Below are positions 1 to 7,349 of a stretch of 20,200 nucleotides of DNA, in pieces. The stretch is from a virus. Each line of letters starts with the position of its first letter. Within the stretch, counting starts at the first letter, position 1. A model generated the notes under the pieces. It saw only the letters and a program-made list of their open reading frames with translations, searched no databases and had not been told where the DNA came from. The DNA lies in the IMG/VR virus record IMGVR_UViG_3300033571_008319, positions 1-20,200 of that record; one strand, 5' to 3'. A program made the position numbers and the translations under genes.

Positions 1-3000
1 CGCCACGTACAGTAGATATAGTAAATTGTGTACTGTTAGCAATACTAGTAACAAAATACGTAGTATCTTCAAACCTTACACCGCCAAATATTTCAGCACC
101 GGTAGAATCGCGTTGGAATATTAATCTATCGTTAACGTTGAGATCGGCTGTACCTGAACTAGTAGTTAACAAGTTAGTATCTAGTACAAAATTATTGCTC
201 TGCGCTGCCGCTGAACCAGCTGTGGCTAATACTACATTTCGACTATTTCCATATGCAGCCGCAAACCAGTTGCCTGTAGTGGTCAATGCTGGACCTTCTA
301 TCCATGTAACACCGTTAGTAGAATATGCAGTTCTGGTGCTGTTATAAGCAAATGCTGTAAATGCGCCGCCGCCATAAATTACTTTGTTCCAACGTGCTGC
401 TACGCCTGGCATAGTTGCCGCTAGCCATGTTGTACCATTGGTACTGTATGCTGCTGCGGTACTAGCAGTTGCGGTATTGCCGGATACTGCAACAAATCTA
501 CTATCACCATATGCTACTGAACTCCAAAGTTGCGCACTTGGGAAGCCCGTTGCGTTAGCAGTCCAAGTAATACCGTCTAGTGAGAATGCACTTACTTGGC
601 TTGCTGAAGTTAGTCCTGATGTGATTACAAAGCGATTAACACCGCTGATTGAACCGTTCGCTATGCTGGTATACTCACTAGCAGCAGCAGAGATTGTACC
701 GTTAGTCCATGTAACACCGTCTGTACTGTATGCAGTTCTGTTAGCACTGGCACTGATTGCTACAAATCTAGTTCCGTTGTTGGCTATATCACTCCACTGA
801 GATGCTGATCCCGGAATAGCATTAACTGTTCCTGCCCATGTAACGCCATCTGATGATGTACTTACATGACGAGTGTTAGTTAGAATTGCAACATATGTTG
901 TACCGTTATAGGATAGTGCAGTGTATTCATACTGTCCACTTACTACTCCAAGTGTTACTGGAGACCAGCTTTCGCCAGTTGTACTTGATGCTGCAACTGC
1001 GGCCCCAACTGCACCGTTATCATGGCCGATCGCTACAAATTTTGTACCAGTCCAGATAACATCGGTCCAATATGAAGATGTTGGCAATGTTCTTGCTACA
1101 TATCCCGCATTGGTGTCTTTAGCTGTTACTGTGATATCAATTGGTTGATAAATGCTGCTTCTAGAAGTCCAAGTTACGCCGTCTGGTGAAGTAGCTGAAA
1201 ATTCACCGTATGACATTGCGTTAAATACGCCTTGTCCGTAATCAACTGTAGACCATTCAGCAGTGGTTGGCATATTGCTTCTGGTAAATGTTATACCATC
1301 AAGGCTATATGCTGCCATTGCCGAACTATCGGAAATTGCAACAAATCGGTTGTTACCATATGCAATATCTACCCAGTTAGATTCTGTAGAATCGTTGTTA
1401 GATGGTAATGTTCCCACAGTCCATACACTGCCATTAACAGAGTATGCAAAGCTGTTTGAGAAGTTGCCTTCAACTAGAACAAACTTTCCGCCACCGTAGG
1501 CAATTGCTTTTGCACCTGTAGCAACAGTATTGAACGTCCATGTTGTACCACCGTTGGTGCTAACAGCTCTAAATGCTAAACTAGAATCACTTTCAGCAAT
1601 AGCAACAAATGTGCCATTACCATAAGCGATATCACACCAATCAACGGTATCTCCCATGTTGGCCAAATTCCAGTTTAATCCGTTTGTAGACCATGCTGCC
1701 TGTGATGATTCTCTGGCTACTGCTACAAAATATCCGACATTTGAAACAACACCGTAAGCAATTGCCGACCACCGAGTAGCTGATCCAGGTAGTGTAATGT
1801 CGGTCCAGTCAATTCCGTTGGACGAAACTGCTCCTGTTAGTGAGTCGCTTGCTACTGCTACAAATCTTGGAGTAACTGCATTTCCAACATGAGTAAATGT
1901 TACAATACCGCCACTTGGACTTGTTACTGAAGAAATTGTAATTATCAAATCATTAGCAGGACTTGTTCCGCCTAGACTTGTACCTGCTATAGTTAATGTT
2001 TGACCTGCTGCATACAATGTGCCGCCCGCATACAATTCAACGGTATACACACCATCTATTCTGGATACATCAAACGATGCAAATGATCCTGTTCCGCCAG
2101 TTGCGCTAACCTGTGCATAAGAACCACGACCGTTGCCCCAAACAACATCTGACCAGGCTCTTGATGCTGGCATATTTGCCTTGGCTTGAGTATAATTAGG
2201 TGCTGTAAATGTAATTCTAGGAGTAATCGAGTAAGTTGTAGTTACGTCAGGAGCAACAATAGTTGTTCCTGCTACTACATGATCCCAACCAGCTGTTCCT
2301 GTTGACTCTCTAAAAACTGTGGCAATTTTACTTGCAGAGTTATATGTTGCAATATATCCGTATTGTCCTGCTCCAAGGCCTGCTGTTAAGTATATGCTCA
2401 TCCCAACGTATACATCGCTTCCTTGAATATCAGAAGCTGCAAGTGTTATGGAAGTTGTGCTACCTGCCTGGCCTTGATTGCCGGCAGTGATATATCCAAC
2501 TCCACCTGTTCCGCTGCTATCGCCTGGATCAGTTAGTCGAACATTAAATACGCCGCCGTCTCTAGTTTCGTCACCTAGTGTGCTAACTCCAGATCCTGCA
2601 CCTGCAATATTAAATGTTGCTGAGGTATATGTAGAACCAGCATTGCCAAATTCTAACAATAGTACTCTAGTACCGTCTGTGATAACATCCACAATATCTG
2701 CTTCTGTATTTCTATTATTAATTTGACCAGTTATTGGGGTTTCAGTAACGTCAACACCTTCAGCAATAGCACCGTATGTACCATAACTGTTGTTACCGTT
2801 AGTAGCACGAATCTTACCGCCATTCTCAGCTAGATAACCAATGTAGTTATAGTATGAGAACACAGAAACAAGTTCTGCACGACCCAAGTTAGTAATCCAT
2901 GCACCAATACCGTCACTCAATACTTGTGTAAAGTCGTTGGAAACAATAGAGTCGTTGCCGCCGCTGTGTAAGCTACCGTCAATTTTTTGTCCGACACAAC

Positions 3001-6000
3001 CAATACCAAATGTTGTTACGTTTTGCACATATGTAGATCTTGTTGTAACCCATGTACGATTGTCATTAGGTCCCCAACCTGGATCTAACGATACATACGC
3101 ACCTGCACGTGGTCGCTGTGTTCCAAATTCGTTGGCTGGTAATAATGCAGACTGTTGTGCTGTTAAGTTACCGTCACTGGATCCATCTAGGCCTGTCAAT
3201 GTCATGTTACGAGCACCGCAACCGTTTCTAACCAAGAACATATTTTCTAATTTAGAACCAGTTAATGCATTTCTGTAATACTTAGCAGCATATGTAGATG
3301 CGTAGTTGCCAACATATATCATGTCACGTACAATTGCATCAATTGTTTCTCTAACATCGCGTTGGCATTTTGCAGAATCGTAACTGTAAATCACAGTCAT
3401 TGTTCCTGAAGCAGTAGTTAGATTTTTTACTGCTCCGCCAAGCGTATCAGCTATAGTAAATTCTGTACCGCTAATTACCTGTTTAACAAAGTAGTCAGTA
3501 CCGGTCGCAACACCACCAAATGTTGTACCAACAAATCTAATCTTGTCGCCAGCAACCATCCACGATGTACTTGAAGTTGTAAATTGATCAGTAGTTGTTG
3601 TAGCTGCCGTAACTGTTGAGTTATTAGTTAAATCGGTGTAAGCAGTTGATTCTGCAACTAAAAATTCTTTATTAAGTTCAAGAATCCTTGCACCGTTAAT
3701 TAGATTTAAATTAATGTCAGGTGTGTTTGTTCCAATTATTAGTGGAGAAGTACCAGTGTTAACATATGCAATCAAGTCAGTCCAGATTAGATCAACAAGT
3801 GCTTGAGCACCGCTGGCTGCAATGAACGACGCTTTCTTAGATATAAAATCTAAAATAGTCTGTGTTGCTGCTAATTGGTCAGCTACAACTAATTGTGCAG
3901 AACTGGTGCCTCTTCTGTATGCTAGGCCTGCTTTAACAGAAGCAAAGTTGCTGTTAAATGCTAGGTCGTAACCTAATGCGTCAACAATATATCCAACGTC
4001 TCTACTACAAGTAGTATAATTAAAACTCAATACTGGGAATTCACGCTTAATATATTCTACAGCATCACTTTGAATTGTTGATCTAGCAGATACTAATCTT
4101 GTTCTAGCAGTTTGTAATTCGGTAGATACCCAAGATAAACTTGGAGCAATCAATGCTGGTAATGTGCCATTGTTAGTTAGCGTGTCAATAACATCCTGCA
4201 TTCTAGCAGATCCAAAAGTTGCAGATCCTGCAGATCCAGGTGTACCAGCTGTATTCTGAGTTGTTGTGTTGCTAGGAGTGCGAGTAATTGCAGTCTCTAA
4301 AATAACAGAGTTCACAATAGTCTTCATGTGTGTATACGCTGCAAGCGTAACAGCACCTTCGCCTACTCCATATGTTCCTACTCCGTATGAGAAATATGCA
4401 TCAGCAGCTACTCTAGTCTGATAGTTTCCACCATATGTTAAATCATATTTCAATGCATCAATAATGTGTCCAACGTCTCTTTCGCATGTTGCAGAGTTAT
4501 AATCAAACTGTACAATGGTAGAGAATGAAGCAGTTGTTAGTGGAACAGCATCAATTGTATTACGTGTTGCACCTACAGTGAATTTAGTTCCGCTGATAAT
4601 ACTTTGAACGTAGTATGTAACCCCTGCTAAAACACCGCCGTTGCTGGCCGCAAATCTAATAGGCATGTTAACTGCCATCCAGCTTGTGGATGAAGTGGTC
4701 ATTGAGTTATCAACTGCACTTGAAGCCGTAACTGTCTTGCTGTAGTTGTCAAAGATCCAACCGGTAATTTCAGCTTTAATAAACGCGGTGTTAGCAGTTA
4801 ATTGTGCTCTAGCATCGCCGTAGCCAATTAGATAAGAAACATTATATCCTGTAGGGTCTGGAGTGCTGAATGCATCAGCTGCTGCTTCACCGTTCGTTAG
4901 GATATCTTTAATTTCAGCTGTCAACGCTGTTACTCTAGAAACTGCTGTAGTGCTTCCAGCGTCACCTTCGTTCTGGCTAGTTCTATTCTGAGTTTCTGTG
5001 TTTCCTGAGCTCGGAGTTACTGCTGCGTTGATCACAATATTTTGTGATACTGTTTTTAATCGCTGATAAGCAGCTACTGATTTAGCTTTGTCATTGTCTG
5101 CAATAATTTTTGCAGCTGGAGAAATACGTGAACCACGTAATTCGTCACCAACAACTGCTGTAAGAGAAGGTACAATGATAGGCAATACTTCGTAGTACTG
5201 ACCTGTTTTAACATTCAGTGTGTACGTTGGCGAATCTAACGTTGGTAAACCAGTTAAATTGCCTGCTGTAATTGCACTGGTTACAATACTTGCTAGCGTT
5301 GTAGCAGTTTCAAATGTTCCCGTTTCAGCTGTGTAGGCGATAGAAGTAATTTGAAGAATTCTGTTCGCCAGTATAATGCCATTAGCACCTTGATAGTTTA
5401 CAGAAGGTGCTGTTTGTGCTAGAACACTACCTATTAAACTTACACCGTAGTTAATGGACGCTACAGTTTCGTCTTCTTGACCAGTAACATAAGATATTCC
5501 CAATGCTGTAAAGTATCTTTGCGCTGCTTCAATTGCTCTACTGTTACCAGTGTGTGTTAAGTCATATGCAATAGCATCAACAAGTAGACCCATATCGCGC
5601 TGACATGTCTCTTTATTATAGGTGAAAGAAGTTGTAAATGGTGCTATATTATTGGCTATTTGATAATCAGTCCATTCGACAATTTCTTTCTGAATGAACG
5701 TTCTGTTTTGTGCCAGTAACCAACCAGCATCTTGATTTTGATAACCTTTTTCAATTTGATCACAAGCATATCTAACACTTGCCCATGGTTGATCAATTGT
5801 TAATCCGTAAGTTGGTGCTGGGCTGTTAACACCGTGAGGTGCTACATAGAACACTTTAGCAACACGGCCCCAATATTCCCATGCAGGTAAATTATCAGCA
5901 CTAACTGTAAGAACCTGTCCAGTATCGCCAATTGGCAATCTTGTAGGGCCTGCTCCACCGTAAATAACCAAGTCACCCGGTGTAGTTAATACGCTTTCTT

Positions 6001-7309
6001 CGTTTCCTGCAGCAAGTAAATTCCAGTAAATTCCGCCAATATCGTTATCTGGTCTATCAGCTCCTGTTGAAGAAGTATGAGCTTGTATAACAATATAACT
6101 GTTTGGGCCATATTTTGCAGCGTCGCCAAGTTTATATGCTCTAGCACTAACCCAATTGCCTCTCCACTGAATACCTTGATTCAATAGTGACCAAAATGTT
6201 GCATTTGGAGGAGATTGATTTGTGTTATTTGCAACAGCTACATAAGTATAACCGTTTAATCTAACAACTTCACCAATTTTAAATGCGGTACTTGAATTCC
6301 AATCACCAAAGAATTTAAATCCTTCAGTGAATAAATCATAATTTGTACTGTCTAACGAAGGAGCACTGCTAGAAAGGTGAGTAGTTTTAGCAATGTACGA
6401 GTTACCGCCGTATTTGACAATGTCGCCGTGTTGATAAACTGTAGCAGTTACCCAATCATTCTCATACTCGATACCTTCCACGAACTGCGACCAGTTTGTC
6501 TGGTCAGTTACAAAGCTAGTAGTCTGTGTATGAGCCGTAGTACAAATCCATGTACCCGATCCATATTTAACAACGTCGTTGATTTTGTATCTTACTGCTC
6601 CGGCAGTAGTCCATGTGCCTTTATATTCAAACCCTTGATTGTAGTAATCCCATTTGGCTTGATCAGCTTCGAGTCCTAGTGCTGTTGTTAATGCCGAAGT
6701 ATGGTGTAGATTACAAACATATGTTGTACCACCGTACTTGACAATATCACCAACTTTAAATCTTGTGTTCGTAGTCCAATTGCCTTTCCAATCAACGCCA
6801 ACAGAGAACTCATCCCATTTAGCTTGGTCGGCTTCAAGTCCTAGTGTTGTTGTTAGTGCTGAAGTATGAGCTTGTGTACATAGATAAACGTGGCCGCCAT
6901 ATTTAACTAGGTCGTTTATTTTGTAAGTTGTGTTAGTACCCCAGTTAGCTGTCCAGTTGAAAGACTCTGCCAACAGTTCCCATTTAGCTTGATCGGCTTC
7001 TAGTGTTAGTCCTGAAGTATGACCAGTGATAGCAATATATAAAAGGCCACCATATTTTACTATGTCGTTGACTTTATAAGTAAAGCCATCGTCCCAGTCA
7101 CCTTTCCAATCCTGTCCATCTGAGAACTGATTCCACTTGCTTGGAATGTTATTTAGATCGGTATAAAAATTTGCCGCTGCGGAGTGTCCTACTACGCATA
7201 GGAAAGTTTTTCCGCCGTATGAAACAACGTCATCTTTATAATATGTGGTTGAAGTGATCCAGTCACTTTTCCATACAAACCTGATTCTACCTAATTTAAA
7301 TTCGGCCAT
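1..7309 (-). CDS. Giant modular tail-fibre/adhesin-like virion protein A (C-terminus beyond window)
   Basis: The frame runs open from ATG at 7309 to the left edge: 2436 codons, no stop, so the C-terminus is missing. The start is backed by a Shine-Dalgarno (GGAG, with AAGGA just before it) and a late promoter box at 7331-7338. Order of domains: eight Trp/Tyr-rich repeats (residues ~9-435, e.g. YKINDLVKYGGHVYLC), resembling CBM5/12-type carbohydrate-binding repeats; a VFYVAPHGVN segment (~484-496); four copies of a C.RDVG..(V/I)DA..YDL.YGGN module (~560-1350); a beta-helix-like core (NMFLVRNG, YVQNVTTFGIGCVG, SNDFTQVLSDGIGAW); and about thirteen BNR/Ycf48-like blades (~1713-2380; WSTVDYGQGVF, YSTDGVTWT). 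It is a paralogue of the adjacent 1851-aa protein. The motifs are familiar from structural proteins of T4-like cyanophages. Inferred role: receptor-binding or surface adhesion on the tail or baseplate. The exact virion position is not shown by the sequence. Confidence 0.85.
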   Translation of the reverse strand, partial: MAEFKLGRIRFVWKSDWITSTTYYKDDVVSYGGKTFLCVVGHSAAANFYTDLNNIPSKWNQFSDGQDWKGDWDDGFTYKVNDIVKYGGLLYIAITGHTSGLTLEADQAKWELLAESFNWTANWGTNTTYKINDLVKYGGHVYLCTQAHTSALTTTLGLEADQAKWDEFSVGVDWKGNWTTNTRFKVGDIVKYGGTTYVCNLHHTSALTTALGLEADQAKWDYYNQGFEYKGTWTTAGAVRYKINDVVKYGSGTWICTTAHTQTTSFVTDQTNWSQFVEGIEYENDWVTATVYQHGDIVKYGGNSYIAKTTHLSSSAPSLDSTNYDLFTEGFKFFGDWNSSTAFKIGEVVRLNGYTYVAVANNTNQSPPNATFWSLLNQGIQWRGNWVSARAYKLGDAAKYGPNSYIVIQAHTSSTGADRPDNDIGGIYWNLLAAGNEESVLTTPGDLVIYGGAGPTRLPIGDTGQVLTVSADNLPAWEYWGRVAKVFYVAPHGVNSPAPTYGLTIDQPWASVRYACDQIEKGYQNQDAGWLLAQNRTFIQKEIVEWTDYQIANNIAPFTTSFTYNKETCQRDMGLLVDAIAYDLTHTGNSRAIEAAQRYFTALGISYVTGQEDETVASINYGVSLIGSVLAQTAPSVNYQGANGIILANRILQITSIAYTAETGTFETATTLASIVTSAITAGNLTGLPTLDSPTYTLNVKTGQYYEVLPIIVPSLTAVVGDELRGSRISPAAKIIADNDKAKSVAAYQRLKTVSQNIVINAAVTPSSGNTETQNRTSQNEGDAGSTTAVSRVTALTAEIKDILTNGEAAADAFSTPDPTGYNVSYLIGYGDARAQLTANTAFIKAEITGWIFDNYSKTVTASSAVDNSMTTSSTSWMAVNMPIRFAASNGGVLAGVTYYVQSIISGTKFTVGATRNTIDAVPLTTASFSTIVQFDYNSATCERDVGHIIDALKYDLTYGGNYQTRVAADAYFSYGVGTYGVGEGAVTLAAYTHMKTIVNSVILETAITRTPSNTTTQNTAGTPGSAGSATFGSARMQDVIDTLTNNGTLPALIAPSLSWVSTELQTARTRLVSARSTIQSDAVEYIKREFPVLSFNYTTCSRDVGYIVDALGYDLAFNSNFASVKAGLAYRRGTSSAQLVVADQLAATQTILDFISKKASFIAASGAQALVDLIWTDLIAYVNTGTSPLIIGTNTPDINLNLINGARILELNKEFLVAESTAYTDLTNNSTVTAATTTTDQFTTSSTSWMVAGDKIRFVGTTFGGVATGTDYFVKQVISGTEFTIADTLGGAVKNLTTASGTMTVIYSYDSAKCQRDVRETIDAIVRDMIYVGNYASTYAAKYYRNALTGSKLENMFLVRNGCGARNMTLTGLDGSSDGNLTAQQSALLPANEFGTQRPRAGAYVSLDPGWGPNDNRTWVTTRSTYVQNVTTFGIGCVGQKIDGSLHSGGNDSIVSNDFTQVLSDGIGAWITNLGRAELVSVFSYYNYIGYLAENGGKIRATNGNNSYGTYGAIAEGVDVTETPITGQINNRNTEADIVDVITDGTRVLLLEFGNAGSTYTSATFNIAGAGSGVSTLGDETRDGGVFNVRLTDPGDSSGTGGVGYITAGNQGQAGSTTSITLAASDIQGSDVYVGMSIYLTAGLGAGQYGYIATYNSASKIATVFRESTGTAGWDHVVAGTTIVAPDVTTTYSITPRITFTAPNYTQAKANMPASRAWSDVVWGNGRGSYAQVSATGGTGSFASFDVSRIDGVYTVELYAGGTLYAAGQTLTIAGTSLGGTSPANDLIITISSVTSPSGGIVTFTHVGNAVTPRFVAVASDSLTGAVSSNGIDWTDITLPGSATRWSAIAYGVVSNVGYFVAVARESSQAAWSTNGLNWNLANMGDTVDWCDIAYGNGTFVAIAESDSSLAFRAVSTNGGTTWTFNTVATGAKAIAYGGGKFVLVEGNFSNSFAYSVNGSVWTVGTLPSNNDSTESNWVDIAYGNNRFVAISDSSAMAAYSLDGITFTRSNMPTTAEWSTVDYGQGVFNAMSYGEFSATSPDGVTWTSRSSIYQPIDITVTAKDTNAGYVARTLPTSSYWTDVIWTGTKFVAIGHDNGAVGAAVAASSTTGESWSPVTLGVVSGQYEYTALSYNGTTYVAILTNTRHVSTSSDGVTWAGTVNAIPGSASQWSDIANNGTRFVAISASANRTAYSTDGVTWTNGTISAAASEYTSIANGSISGVNRFVITSGLTSASQVSAFSLDGITWTANATGFPSAQLWSSVAYGDSRFVAVSGNTATASTAAAYSTNGTTWLAATMPGVAARWNKVIYGGGAFTAFAYNSTRTAYSTNGVTWIEGPALTTTGNWFAAAYGNSRNVVLATAGSAAAQSNNFVLDTNLLTTSSGTADLNVNDRLIFQRDSTGAEIFGGVRFEDTTYFVTSIANSTQFTISTVRG
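175..2173 (-). repeat. About thirteen BNR/Ycf48-like beta-propeller blade repeats in giant protein A
   Basis: Units of about 40-45 residues follow the pattern W..(I/V)AYGNG.FVA(V/I)......A.ST(N/D)G.(T/N)W....(M/L)P. Examples are WCDIAYGNGTFVAIAESDS, YSLDGITFTRSNMP and WSSVAYGDSRFVAVSGN. I count thirteen, with a linker of about 20 residues after the sixth, which would suit two propellers. The pattern is that of BNR/sialidase-like and Ycf48-type repeats; these folds commonly bind proteins or glycans. Blade count and fold are inference from the repeats. Confidence 0.75.
1868..2128 (-). other. Domain of about 87 residues inserted inside the first propeller blade of protein A
   Basis: The canonical blade core YGNG-RFVAVA is split here. 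VVWGNG (2146-2131) is followed by a Gly-rich domain (VSATGGTGSFASFDVSR, then YTVELYAGGTLYAAGQTLTI and GTSLGG), and the blade resumes at RFVAVASDS (from 1867). The inserted unit looks like a free-standing beta domain seen elsewhere in phage fibre proteins. The paralogous 1851-aa protein lacks it at the equivalent place. Confidence 0.6.
3264..5632 (-). repeat. Four dispersed C-RDVG/YDL-YGGN modules in giant protein A
   Basis: Approximate copies lie at 5508-5632 (CQRDMGLLVDAIAYDLTHTGN), 4391-4507 (CERDVGHIIDALKYDLTYGG), 3901-4026 (CSRDVGYIVDALGYDLAFN) and 3264-3390 (CQRDVRETIDAIVRDMIYVG). They are helical-looking units of about 40 residues, separated by 120-370 residues of other sequence. The 1851-aa paralogue has one degenerate copy (INALIDAVIYDLRYTGNY). 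The function of the unit is unknown to me; it recurs in structural proteins of T4-like cyanophages. Confidence 0.7.
6003..7285 (-). repeat. Eight tandem Trp/Tyr-rich (CBM-like) repeats in giant protein A
   Basis: Each unit is about 50-55 residues with the pattern W..W....Y..(G/N)D(I/V)VKYGG..Y.C..(A/G)HTS, then a Trp near the end (DQAKW or similar). Three consecutive units (cores near 6652, 6817 and 6982) share the same LEADQAKW ending and are spaced exactly 165 nt apart. This indicates recent tandem duplication. The pattern resembles chitin/carbohydrate-binding module 5/12 repeats, so glycan binding is the inferred role. No catalytic residues are visible. Confidence 0.75.
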
Positions 7310-7330
7310 TTTTACTCCATCCTTACAGTA

Positions 7331-7338
7331 TATTTATT
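7331..7338 (-). promoter_or_regulatory. T4-type late promoter box (AATAAATA)
   Basis: Read on the minus strand, the box AATAAATA matches the NATAAATA form of the T4 late -10 element used by gp55-type late sigma factors. It sits in the 40-nt gap between the stop of the 1851-aa gene and the ATG at 7309. Transcription would begin a few bases before the Shine-Dalgarno, giving a very short leader. Confidence 0.55.
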
Positions 7339-7349
7339 CATTTGTTAAT

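Noticed and set aside
384-800. Plus-strand open frames across the window (also 7342-7785, 8164-8619, 15064-15498, 18421-18846 and others)
   Set aside because: They lie opposite convincing minus-strand genes with domains and ribosome sites. Their products are low-complexity and lack recognisable motifs.
175-2173. CRISPR-like or satellite DNA repeat
   Set aside because: The periodicity of about 120-135 bases is protein-level propeller blades with diverged DNA; there are no identical direct repeats with unique spacers.
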